DNA of 64,000 nucleotides from an uncultured Bacteroidales bacterium (GTDB taxonomy: Bacteria; Bacteroidota; Bacteroidia; Bacteroidales; P3), in contig ONBK01000003.1 of NCBI GenBank assembly GCA_900316055.1, forward strand, positions 1 to 64,000. The letters run 5' to 3'. Position numbers and translations under genes: made by a program. Within the stretch, counting starts at the first letter, position 1; every line of letters begins with the position of its first letter. Of this stretch, positions 23,353 through 31,542 are shown piece by piece. The notes beneath the pieces were generated by a model. The model did no database searches, had not been told where the DNA came from, and was given only the letters and a program-made list of their open reading frames with translations.

Positions 23353-23432
23353 TTATAAAAATTTTCTTGAGTAAGCAATAATAAACAGAGAATAACGTTA
23401 TCATAAATAAAAAATCAAAAAAAATATTAACT

Positions 23433-24236
23433 ATGGCAAAGCAACAGTCTGGTATTCTGGGTGGTTACGTCGGAAAAGTCGGTACCGTCGTGGGGTATAT
23501 GTGGAACGGGAAATACTGCATGCGGGCGTATAAAAGGTATGTGAAGAATCCGCGTTCGAAGGCGCAGACGGAGCACCGCGAGATGTTCAAGCAGGAGGTG
23601 CAGCAGGCGGCGAAGATGCGCTGGGCGGTGACGACGACGATGACCGAGATGGCCCGCGAGGCGGGTATGACGGCCTACAACCTCTTCGTCAAGGTGAACC
23701 AGCCCGCCTTCGGCGTGGACAACGGGCAGCTGACGATAGATTATAGCAGGCTGGTTCTCAGCATAGGCGATGTGGCGCAGGTGCAGGCGAACGAGATGGA
23801 GTGGTCGGCCGACAATGTGCTGAGTGTCAAGTTCGACCGTGGTTGTGGCAGCGCCTTCGACCACGTGTATCTCTATGTATATGTTCCCGAGCTCGAGAAG
23901 GGATTCCTCTCGGCGCCGACCTACCGGCGCGACAAGCGCATTGCCGTCGCGCTGCCCGACGAATTCGCAGGACACGATGCCCAGGTCTACCTCATGGTAC
24001 AGGCCGCTGACGGCCGTTGGAGCGACTCTCTGTATGTCGGCGAAATAGCATTGAATGAACTTGTTGGAACCGAAGAAGAACCCTTCGACGGTCAATCCAT
24101 CGCCCTCGCTGACATTCCTACCGAGACTCCCGCTGTCGCCACTACGGTAGCCGAATCTGCAGCTCTGTCCCCACAGCAACCGCCAGAACCCGAACAGCCT
24201 TCCTCAACGCCCCAGCTCTCGCTGGATTTCTTCTGA
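23433..24236 (+). CDS. DUF6266 family protein
   Basis: 267 residues opening MAKQQSGILGGYVGKVGTVVGYMWNGKYCMRAYKR, the diagnostic start of DUF6266 proteins, which are frequent in Bacteroidetes near phage-like or accessory genes. The central part has predicted strands typical of a two-domain beta structure (LSIGDVAQVQANEMEWSADNVLSVKF; VYLYVYVPELEKGF; AQVYLMVQAADGRWSDSLYVGEIAL). The C-terminal 50 residues are Pro/Glu/Ser-rich and end in LSLDFF. There is no signal peptide, so it is probably cytoplasmic or exported by a non-Sec route. Function unknown. Confidence 0.85.
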   Translation: MAKQQSGILGGYVGKVGTVVGYMWNGKYCMRAYKRYVKNPRSKAQTEHREMFKQEVQQAAKMRWAVTTTMTEMAREAGMTAYNLFVKVNQPAFGVDNGQLTIDYSRLVLSIGDVAQVQANEMEWSADNVLSVKFDRGCGSAFDHVYLYVYVPELEKGFLSAPTYRRDKRIAVALPDEFAGHDAQVYLMVQAADGRWSDSLYVGEIALNELVGTEEEPFDGQSIALADIPTETPAVATTVAESAALSPQQPPEPEQPSSTPQLSLDFF

Positions 24237-24310
24237 CGAATTATCCCCCTGCATTTCCTTACTTCCTTTAATTGGCCGAAATGCTGGAGTTTGAATGGCA
24301 ATTAATATTT

Positions 24311-24341
24311 TTTGTTGACTGAAAAAATATTTGTATCTTTG
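24311..24341 (+). promoter_or_regulatory. Consensus promoter of the Fic remnant
   Basis: TTTG (24311-24314), 19 bases, TATCTTTG (24334-24341): perfect promoter geometry retained in front of a broken gene. Confidence 0.7.
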
Positions 24342-24390
24342 CAAATTGAAAGTTGGATAACGGAACTAACATTTTTGTCAATCAAAGTTT

Positions 24391-24583
24391 GATGACGCAA
24401 GGGAATAAGGACATTCTGCTGCAATTACTCAAGCGACATTGGGCGCTGGGTATATGGGATCAGATAGACTTTGACAAGTTCTATCTCTATTCGATTATTA
24501 CCCATCCCACCGCCATCGAGGGCTCCACCGTGACCGAAATCGAAAACCAGTTCAGACCCTTCCTTCGTTTTTATTGCAGATAA
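24391..24583 (+). pseudogene. N-terminal remnant of a Fic family gene
   Basis: About 64 codons from ATG 24391: MTQGNKDILLQLLKRHWALGIWDQIDFDKFYLYSIITHPTAIEGSTVTEIENQ, then unrelated codons and a stop. THPTAIEGST is the inhibitory-helix motif of class II Fic proteins. The catalytic HxFx[D/E]GN segment is missing, so only the regulatory N-terminus remains. It belongs to a different Fic subgroup from the protein at 19319-20494. Confidence 0.7.
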
Positions 24584-24659
24584 AGAATATCAGATTACCT
24601 GAACATAATATTCCTGCATAGGTAACGCAAAAGAAATAACAACAAAAATATTCAAAAAG

Positions 24660-24974
24660 ATGACCAAAGAAGAATTTAAAGTATTGGTAATGCTTTATGT
24701 AGCCAATGTGGATGGCCACATTCATGAAAATGAGGTAGAGCAGATGTTGGAGAAAACCGACTCCGCCACATTAGAAAGGATAAAAAAGGATTTTCGGAAG
24801 ATGAGTGACATGGATATTCTGTCGTGCATCCAAGAAAACAAGAGAAAATTCATAGTGGATGAAGCTTCAAAACAAGGTTTTCTGGATGAAATCCAATCAG
24901 TTATTGCGGCAGATGACCACTGCTCTCCTATGGAGACCCACCTGATGCGGACATTGAAGAAGATGCTTGGATAG
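24660..24974 (+). CDS. Small TerB-like protein
   Basis: 104 residues, all helical. MTKEEFKVLVMLYVANVDGHIHENEVEQMLEKTD resembles the start of TerB-like domains (an acidic loop NVDGHIHENE after the first helix), and the C-terminus has AADDHCSPMETHLMRTLKKML, like the second half of the fold (…D-x6-E). TerB-like proteins occur at the membrane or in stress and defence contexts. It follows a broken Fic gene and precedes a candidate small RNA. The family assignment rests on pattern only. Confidence 0.7.
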   Translation: MTKEEFKVLVMLYVANVDGHIHENEVEQMLEKTDSATLERIKKDFRKMSDMDILSCIQENKRKFIVDEASKQGFLDEIQSVIAADDHCSPMETHLMRTLKKMLG

Positions 24975-25018
24975 GAACATCTTAACAAATTTATCGTACA
25001 TCTTCTGTTTTTTTTTCG

Positions 25019-25026
25019 TATCTTTG
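25019..25026 (+). promoter_or_regulatory. -7 element of the candidate small RNA
   Basis: TATCTTTG, followed by a typical purine start region. No clear TTTG lies 19 bases upstream, only a T-rich tract. Confidence 0.55.
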
Positions 25027-25032
25027 CACCGT

Positions 25033-25169
25033 GAAACACTGAAGATGATTATGTCATTAAACATAGAAATAGTAAAGTAATCATAGAGCTTGTGGTGTGC
25101 CGTCGGCTATGCCGACAAGTGCTTGCTCTCAAAATAGCCTCTGCAGGGATTCCTGCGGAGGATTTTTTT
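25033..25169 (+). ncRNA. Candidate small RNA with terminator and tiny ORF
   Basis: A transcript of about 137 bases is predicted between the -7 element and a strong terminator (10-bp stem CCTCTGCAGG/CCTGCGGAGG, loop GATT, then ATTTTTTT, 25138-25169). It contains an 11-codon ORF (MIMSLNIEIVK, 25045-25080) and the palindrome GTCGGC-TAT-GCCGAC (25102-25116) shared with the nrdDG leader. It may be a small RNA, a leader-peptide RNA or a mobile palindrome unit. Confidence 0.45.
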
Positions 25170-25185
25170 ATGAAAATGTTAAAGA

Positions 25186-25217
25186 TTTGGTGGAATGAAA
25201 AAAAGTTTGTAATTTTG
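25186..25217 (+). promoter_or_regulatory. Promoter of the surface operon
   Basis: TTTG (25186-25189), 20 bases, TAATTTTG (25210-25217). It would give a leader of about 320 bases before the first gene at 25544. Confidence 0.62.
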
Positions 25218-25223
25218 CAGTCG

Positions 25224-25543
25224 TCAAACGTCGGAGTCCGCAAGGGCAATGGCGGGCGACAGACATATTGAAAAGACGTTGAGTTAGACGTTAATCTGCG
25301 GTCAACTTGAATCTCGCAAATTCAGAAACCCTTCCGCATGATAACGCGATGATCGGCGTCCATGGGTATGATGTACATAGTACTCTCATAGTTTCTATTG
25401 TATTTCATTACAGCGTGGGCTTCGACATTGCTTATCCTCGGAAGGAGGCGATGCGAGAGCCTAAGTTGACGGGATAAGCAAGACGGTTTAGACCCGCGCT
25501 TCTTTTTATGTCCGTTGGATTGAGAAAACGTCAAAACTGAAAT
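25224..25543 (+). other. Long leader of the surface operon
   Basis: No convincing gene on the plus strand. The composition is not that of simple spacer DNA: a GC-rich segment, several short inverted repeats, and on the minus strand a 70-codon open frame (25322-25534) whose end reads like ordinary protein (YNRNYESTMYIIPMDADHRVIMRKGF). It could be a structured leader or an antisense small protein gene; sequence alone does not decide. Confidence 0.4.
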
Positions 25544-26200
25544 ATGAGAAAAAAATACAAGCTAATTCTATTGCTGACGCTGACGATGTTTGGTTGTTTG
25601 GAGAAGGATAACGAGACGGTGATGATTCCTCCCTATCTGGAGTCGATACCGGAATCGCTTATCCCAGACTCGATGGTGGACTCGCTGAGGAGCTATATGA
25701 CCATCAACGAGGGAGAGAATCCTCCTGTGATAGAGGGAGGATTCCTGGCCTCGCCTATGGCACTTGTGTATGCTTCCGACGCCTATCAGAATAACAACTT
25801 CTACAATGCCAAGCTGCTGTTCAGTTCGCAGAGTTGCCGCAATATGCTCTGCTACACCGAAGAACAGGCTTCGGCACAGTTGGTATGCGACAACGCCATC
25901 GTCACTGGACAGGGGAGCAAGTTCACCTTCGCCGGCCGCGCCGAGATGAAGAACAATGCAGCCGGCTGGTCGTGCGTGATAGGACTGATCATCTCGGGCG
26001 AGCGCTCTTCCAACGGCTCCATCCAGCGGTTGGAATATGCCAACGTGATGCTGGAGAAGAACGACCCCTACAATGTGCTGCTCGAGGTGGGCGACTTCCG
26101 TGTTTATCGCGACCAGGACGGCAACACCACCCCTCACGACTGGCAGCCTTCGGCGCAGACAGATCCCGTCACCACTAACATCATGAAAGGAAGCCTATGA
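25544..26200 (+). CDS. Lipoprotein heading the surface operon
   Basis: 218 residues with a lipoprotein signal (MRKKYKLILLLTLTMFGC). The mature part begins with an Asp/Glu/Ser-rich tether (LESIPESLIPDSMVDSLRSYM), then a beta-rich domain of about 130 residues (PMALVYASDAYQNNNFYNAKLLFSSQS; SKFTFAGRAEMKNNAAGWSCVIGLIISGE; LEYANVMLEKNDPYNVLLEVGDFRVYRDQDG). Its TGA overlaps the ATG of the OmpA-family gene (ATGA), so the two are translationally coupled. It probably anchors or assists the surface proteins encoded behind it; family not recognised. Confidence 0.83.
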   Translation: MRKKYKLILLLTLTMFGCLEKDNETVMIPPYLESIPESLIPDSMVDSLRSYMTINEGENPPVIEGGFLASPMALVYASDAYQNNNFYNAKLLFSSQSCRNMLCYTEEQASAQLVCDNAIVTGQGSKFTFAGRAEMKNNAAGWSCVIGLIISGERSSNGSIQRLEYANVMLEKNDPYNVLLEVGDFRVYRDQDGNTTPHDWQPSAQTDPVTTNIMKGSL

Positions 26201-27588
26201 AAAGAACAAGCATATTCTTGGCAGCGATGTTGATGGTGCTGAATATGACAGCACAAGGCGTGGAATTGGAGTGGGTATCGACACCCAAACATTCGGTAGG
26301 ACTCTATGTAGGAGGAAGGGTAAACGACATGTCCCTTTCCTATGCCGCTTACGACAAATATGAGCACTCGATGATGATAGGCCCTTCGGCGGGACTCTTC
26401 TACCGTCACCGCATCAAAGGACTCCTCTATCTGCGCACCGATGTGGCCTATGCGGTACGCGGGATGGATATGAAGTGGTGCGACGTACACTACGACATGT
26501 GGGTGCCTTATCTCGACTTCCGACCGATGCTGCATCTGAGCCTCTGCCGTCCCTGGTGGGAAGTGGTGCCTTATGTCGCTCTGGGAGTGGATTGCAGCTT
26601 CACCCTTCCGGGGAAGATTAACTTCGAGTCGAATTCTGTTGCCGCCACCTCGATGGCTTTGAACAAAAGCAACATCAAACCCTTCGACTTTGCCCTCCGT
26701 GCGGGTGTGGGCACCGACATCCATTTTGAGGCCTTCGAGCGCGATTTCTTCGTGACGGTGGAAGCGGGTGTCGACTTCGCGCTGATGAACAACTTCTCGT
26801 CGGCCGAACTGGAGGGGGAGGCACAGGCAATCAATCCCGAGATGGGGAACACCCAAAACTTTGGTACCCGCAAGAACCGCGGCGTCGAGCTCACGGTGGG
26901 ACTGGGCATCCCCCTCGTCAAGAAAAGAATCTTGCCTTCCGGGAAAGGCTATATGGGAACAGGCTTCTCGCTGGAGGACTACTTGGCGCAGAAAGACAGT
27001 GTGGATGAGGAGGAGACAGAACCCATGGACACCGTTGCCGAACCCGAGACCCACGAGACCGTGTGGGTGAAGGAAGCACCTTATCGTCGTGCGCAGGACT
27101 ACGAATACAAGGAATGCTACACCCTCGAGGAAATACTGAATATGGTGGCACGAGGGAAGGAAGTGTGCGACCTGCGCATCTGCCTCTTCGACATCAAGTT
27201 TGCCTTCGACTCGTACGAGCTCACGATGGGCTCGAAACAGAAACTCAACCGCATAGTGAAACTGCTGAAGGACTATCCGCAGTATAACCTGCATGTGGGC
27301 GGTCACACCGACAGTATTGGTAGCGATGCCTACAACGACAGGCTCTCGCTCAACCGCGCGTCGTCGGTGGTGAACTACCTTGTCGACAAGGGCATCGAGG
27401 CGTCGAGACTGAGCTATGAAGGTTTTGGCGAACGCTATCCCCTTGAAAGCAATGCCACCGAACGCGGCCGCTACATCAACCGCCGAGTGGAGTTCGAGCT
27501 CTATTGCAGCAAGCGGAATGTGGAACTGGAATTGGAGGATGAAGAAGAGGAACAAGAAGATGTTGAATTTGATAAAAATGAGGATTAA
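26197..27588 (+). CDS. OmpA-family outer membrane protein
   Basis: 463 residues. The signal peptide is MKRTSIFLAAMLMVLNMTAQG. The N-terminal 240 residues are alternating-strand outer-membrane-barrel sequence (SVGLYVGGRVNDMSLSYAAYD; GLLYLRTDVAYAVRGMDM; VVPYVALGVDCSFTL; FFVTVEAGVDFALM; VELTVGLGIPL). An acidic linker is followed by a C-terminal OmpA domain that binds peptidoglycan (FDIKFAFDSYEL; YNLHVGGHTDSIGSDAYNDRLSLNRASSVVNYLVDKGIEASRLSYEGFGERYPL; RGRYINRRVEFEL). It ties the outer membrane to the cell wall and sits second in the surface operon. Confidence 0.93.
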   Translation: MKRTSIFLAAMLMVLNMTAQGVELEWVSTPKHSVGLYVGGRVNDMSLSYAAYDKYEHSMMIGPSAGLFYRHRIKGLLYLRTDVAYAVRGMDMKWCDVHYDMWVPYLDFRPMLHLSLCRPWWEVVPYVALGVDCSFTLPGKINFESNSVAATSMALNKSNIKPFDFALRAGVGTDIHFEAFERDFFVTVEAGVDFALMNNFSSAELEGEAQAINPEMGNTQNFGTRKNRGVELTVGLGIPLVKKRILPSGKGYMGTGFSLEDYLAQKDSVDEEETEPMDTVAEPETHETVWVKEAPYRRAQDYEYKECYTLEEILNMVARGKEVCDLRICLFDIKFAFDSYELTMGSKQKLNRIVKLLKDYPQYNLHVGGHTDSIGSDAYNDRLSLNRASSVVNYLVDKGIEASRLSYEGFGERYPLESNATERGRYINRRVEFELYCSKRNVELELEDEEEEQEDVEFDKNED

Positions 27589-27591
27589 GAT

Positions 27592-28089
27592 ATGAAACGA
27601 ATAGTATTGTTCTTGTCGATGCTGGGACTGGTGGCGGGCCTGCAGGCCCAGGTGGCCACCGTTCCCATGGGAGGGCATGTGACGGGCTCGGGAGGCGAGA
27701 TGACCATAAGTCTCGGCCAATGCGCCACCCGGACGGTCTATGACACCGCCGTCACCGTCAACGTGCGTACCGCCTCGCTCACCGAAGGGGTGCTGCAGCC
27801 CTATCTCACCTTTGAGCTCAACAGGATTGACGGTGTGGAGCCGCTCTCCTGCAATGTCAATCTCTATCCCAATCCCACCACCGAAAGTTTCACCCTCGAG
27901 ACCGACGAGGCTACTGCCCGTATGCGCTACAGTCTCTACTCCCTCAGCGGACAGATGCTTCAGGAGGGCTCCTTCCTGCAGCAGACCTCGGTGAATGTCT
28001 CCGACCTCTCCTCGGGACAATATATGCTGAGGGTGGAGAATGTGGGAAGAAAACAATCGAACGTGTATAAAGTAATCAAAATCAGATAA
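27592..28089 (+). CDS. Small T9SS type A sorting-domain protein
   Basis: 165 residues with a signal peptide (MKRIVLFLSMLGLVAGLQAQ). A short N-terminal domain (GGHVTGSGGEMTISLGQCATRTV, VRTASLTEGVLQPYL) precedes a C-terminal type IX secretion sorting domain: LYPNPTTESFTLETDE, MRYSLYSLSGQMLQEGS and SSGQYMLRVENVG are its conserved strands. Proteins with this domain cross the outer membrane by the T9SS and stay on the surface. It is the third gene of the operon. The build, essentially a sorting domain with a small head, is typical of surface-layer accessory proteins next to FISUMP-type genes. Confidence 0.88.
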   Translation: MKRIVLFLSMLGLVAGLQAQVATVPMGGHVTGSGGEMTISLGQCATRTVYDTAVTVNVRTASLTEGVLQPYLTFELNRIDGVEPLSCNVNLYPNPTTESFTLETDEATARMRYSLYSLSGQMLQEGSFLQQTSVNVSDLSSGQYMLRVENVGRKQSNVYKVIKIR

Positions 28090-28092
28090 ACG

Positions 28093-31000
28093 ATGAACCG
28101 GAAAAAACTATACCTCATTCTTCTGACGGTGATTGCCGCCTGCTCGCTGCAAGCGCAGGCTCCGAAACGAATCAACTACCAGGCGGTGGTGCGCGATGCC
28201 AATGCCCGCCTGGTGGACAACCGCACCCTGCCCATCCGCATCACCATTATGCAGGGTTCACCCAACGGCACGGTCGTCTATACCGAGACCGCCAATGCCA
28301 CCACCAACAGTTTCGGTCTCTTCTCATACGAGATAGGCACGAATGCCGACCTTGGGGTGGTCGACTGGGGCAATGGTCCCTTCTACCTCCAGTCGGAGGT
28401 GCAGCTCACGGAGGGTGCCAATTTCCATATCGTCACCAACCAGCAGTTGGTCAGCGTACCCTATGCCCTCTATGCCAGCGTTGCCGACAGCGTGAGGGGA
28501 GTGCCGTTTGAGGAGAAGCAGGTGCTGTGGATGGGGCACGACACCATCTACCTCACGGGTGGCAGTTTTGTGGTGTTGCCACCTGATTTCGACGGCGACT
28601 ACAACCACCTCACCAACAAGCCCACCAATGTGAGCCAGTTCACCAACGATGCTGGCTATATTACCGGCGAGGTGCAGGTACTCTCCATCAGCAACGACAC
28701 CATCTTCCTCACGGGCGGCAGCTTTGTGAAGCTGCCTGCGGGTTTTGACGGCGACTACACCCACTTGACCAACCGTCCTACGGGACTCAGTGCCTTCACC
28801 AACGATATGGGCTTCATTACCCAGGAGGTGCAGGTGCTCTCGATGGGCAACGACACCATCTACCTCACAGGTGGCAGCTATGTGGTCATCCCCGACTATG
28901 TGGAGATGCAGACTTTGGCCGATGTTGTCGCCCTGGGCAATTCCGCCGGCGGCGAACAGTTGAAGAATCTCCTCGATCCCACCGACCCACAGGACGCAGT
29001 CACCAAACACTATCTTGATTCCATCTGGGCACTATTGGCAGAGAATCCCAATGCCAACTACAGCACCCATAATGTCACGCAGGTGGATGTCTGCGATTCG
29101 TTCTTCTGGAACGGGGCCAATTACTCGTTGTCGGGCACCTACACCTATGCTTATTCCAATGTGGGTGGCTTCTACAGTGTGGATACTTTGAAACTCGCCG
29201 TCCGTGTGGGTACGCACAACGTGGAAAATATCACCGCCACGGGTACCTACACTTGGCACGACACGCTCTACACCGCTTCGGGGACTTATACCTATAACTA
29301 TCTCAACCTTTACGGCTGTCCCAGTGTCGACACCATGCACCTGACCATTCACGCGGGCAGTGCCGACTGTACAGCGCTACGCTTGGAGAGCGACACATCT
29401 CAGCTCGTTGCTTGTGGCCGCACCACATGGTACGGTGCCAATGTTGCGGCATCGGGGAGGTACGAACACAGCCTCGGCAATATTGCCGAGGGTGGATGCG
29501 ACAGCGTGGTGCGTGTACAAATCATGATTCTGCCCATGTTCTATGGCGACACTTCGGCCCGTACCGCCACGGGAGTCACTTGGAGAGGAAACACCTATAC
29601 GATGACCGGCGACTATTCCGACACGCTTATCGCCGTCAACGGCTGCGACTCTATCTATACGTTGCACCTCGTTATTGGCTCCAATCTAGGCGTAGGCTCC
29701 ATCCCGGGCATCTTCTCTGTCGGCAACGGGGAATATGTGCGTTTCGCTAGTGGCAACCTACAGCACCTATCGTCAGATATGTTCTGGCGTTTCGCCACAC
29801 ACCAATACGAGGTGTTGAATCTCACCTGTGCCGCTGCCTACTATCCCACTTGGGCCGACCTTTTCGGTTGGGGTACCAGCGGTTACCACGACCCTGCTGA
29901 CACGCTGAACACGAATTACCAACCTTTTGACCAATCGAATGCTTCGGCAGATCCAGGCACCGACGCCTACATAAACAATCAATACGGATATGGCCCCTCA
30001 CGGAACATGACGGATACAAACCTCACGGGCAGCAGCCGCTACTATGACTGGGGGCAGTTCAACACCATTGCCAACGGAGGGTTCGAGGAGGAACTGTGGC
30101 GTGTGCTCTCCAACGAAGAGTGGGACTACCTGCTCAACCAGCGCAACAATGCCTCCTATCTACGTTCTATTGGCCGCATCACTGGTATTCCAACAGCCAC
30201 AGGAGGAACCACCACTGTGCAAGGTTTTATTGTCCTCGCTGACGATGGCAATGCCCACTTGCCCTCGGGAATTTCATTCACACCAAACGCCAGCAACTAT
30301 AATGCCAACTCCTACACCCTTGCGCAATGGAAACAGATAGAGGATTCGGGGGCCTTGTTCCTTCCAGCAGGCTACTATTGGACCTCCACCAGCGGTGGCA
30401 CAGGTTCGGCTTACTGCTTGGCCATCAACGGCACGACTGTTATCCGTGCTCCCTACAACCGCAGCAATCAAAACTATGTTCGACTGGCGCAGTCCTACGA
30501 CCCCAACGCCATGGTCTGCAACTGCACCTACTACGACACGACCATCATCTCCACCGGTACCTTCACTTGGCACAGCCACACCTACACCGAGACGGGTGAT
30601 TATATGGAGGCCATCACCAATGCCGCCGGCTGCGACAGCATCATCTCACTCTCTTTGATTATCGATGACCCCGGGGTGTTGCCTGGCTATTTCTCTGTCA
30701 GTGCTACCCACCAAATACGCTTCTCGAAGGGCAACCTGCAGTACAAAGCTTCCAACAATATCTGGCGTTTCGGACACCACCAGTATGACTACCGCGGTGC
30801 CGACAACAATAAGCGCTCTGCCACCTATACGGGGTGGATTGACCAGTTCGCCTGGGCCACCAGCGGTTACCACGACAGTACCGATTTTGAGAATACGGGT
30901 TATCGTCCTTGGTTGTCCGGTAGCTCTTATGGTTACGGACCTTCAAGCAATATGGCGGACTGGGATCTGGTGAACACTAGTGCGGAATACGACTGGGGAG

Positions 31001-31542
31001 TACATAATCCCATTGCCAACGGTGGAAACATCCCAGGTCAATGGCGGACGCTGACGAGGGAGGAATGGGAGTATGTTGTATGGCAACGAGACAATGCCGA
31101 AAACCTCCGAGGTTGGGCCACGGTAAATGGTGTGCGAGGATTCATTTTGCTGCCTGACAACTGGGTCCTTCCAGCTTCGACCACATTCACCCCCAACCCA
31201 AATATCCGTAGTCAAAATAACTACCTGCTAAACATCTATGGTGTTACCCAATGGGCTGTTATGGAGGCTGCAGGCGCGGTATTCCTCCCCACCACGGGCA
31301 CGACGGCCGAGAGTACTTATTCCGCCTTTTATTGGAGCAGTACAACCACCCGTACAGGTGTATTTCATTCGTGGTCTAGTGGCGCTTACGTTTTGCTCTG
31401 GCATGTTTCTGTACAAAATGATGATCCTGGTTATTATGTACACTGCACCCTCAGCAATGGTGGTCTCTACTGTTACCCAAGAGTCTCTATTGGTGGTTAT
31501 GGTAAGTATAGTTGCTATTTTGTTCGCCTGATTAAAGACTAA
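28093..31542 (+). CDS. Giant FISUMP-type surface protein, copy 1
   Basis: 1149 residues. Signal peptide, then a head domain (INYQAVVRDANARLVDNRTLPIRITIMQ; SVPYALYA, residues about 20-135). Next are fibre-like repeats of about 50 residues (DGDYNHLTNKPTNVSQFTNDAGYI; DGDYTHLTNRPTGLSAFTNDMGFI), as in trimeric fibre shafts, and four CDSF-W-G-x-YTxSGTYTY-like repeats (about 330-550). Two related FISUMP-like domains follow (YVRFASGNLQHLSSDMFWRF; IRFSKGNLQYKASNNIWRF), each ending in a Trp/Ser-rich YYW[T/S]S segment and a FVRL-type strand. No T9SS tail is visible. Probably a surface adhesin or structural fibre; the ligand is unknown. Confidence 0.87.
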   Translation: MNRKKLYLILLTVIAACSLQAQAPKRINYQAVVRDANARLVDNRTLPIRITIMQGSPNGTVVYTETANATTNSFGLFSYEIGTNADLGVVDWGNGPFYLQSEVQLTEGANFHIVTNQQLVSVPYALYASVADSVRGVPFEEKQVLWMGHDTIYLTGGSFVVLPPDFDGDYNHLTNKPTNVSQFTNDAGYITGEVQVLSISNDTIFLTGGSFVKLPAGFDGDYTHLTNRPTGLSAFTNDMGFITQEVQVLSMGNDTIYLTGGSYVVIPDYVEMQTLADVVALGNSAGGEQLKNLLDPTDPQDAVTKHYLDSIWALLAENPNANYSTHNVTQVDVCDSFFWNGANYSLSGTYTYAYSNVGGFYSVDTLKLAVRVGTHNVENITATGTYTWHDTLYTASGTYTYNYLNLYGCPSVDTMHLTIHAGSADCTALRLESDTSQLVACGRTTWYGANVAASGRYEHSLGNIAEGGCDSVVRVQIMILPMFYGDTSARTATGVTWRGNTYTMTGDYSDTLIAVNGCDSIYTLHLVIGSNLGVGSIPGIFSVGNGEYVRFASGNLQHLSSDMFWRFATHQYEVLNLTCAAAYYPTWADLFGWGTSGYHDPADTLNTNYQPFDQSNASADPGTDAYINNQYGYGPSRNMTDTNLTGSSRYYDWGQFNTIANGGFEEELWRVLSNEEWDYLLNQRNNASYLRSIGRITGIPTATGGTTTVQGFIVLADDGNAHLPSGISFTPNASNYNANSYTLAQWKQIEDSGALFLPAGYYWTSTSGGTGSAYCLAINGTTVIRAPYNRSNQNYVRLAQSYDPNAMVCNCTYYDTTIISTGTFTWHSHTYTETGDYMEAITNAAGCDSIISLSLIIDDPGVLPGYFSVSATHQIRFSKGNLQYKASNNIWRFGHHQYDYRGADNNKRSATYTGWIDQFAWATSGYHDSTDFENTGYRPWLSGSSYGYGPSSNMADWDLVNTSAEYDWGVHNPIANGGNIPGQWRTLTREEWEYVVWQRDNAENLRGWATVNGVRGFILLPDNWVLPASTTFTPNPNIRSQNNYLLNIYGVTQWAVMEAAGAVFLPTTGTTAESTYSAFYWSSTTTRTGVFHSWSSGAYVLLWHVSVQNDDPGYYVHCTLSNGGLYCYPRVSIGGYGKYSCYFVRLIKD

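Noticed and set aside
26134..28056. 640-codon minus-strand frame across the OmpA and T9SS genes
   Set aside because: It covers several real genes on the other strand and their junctions; no recognisable domain.
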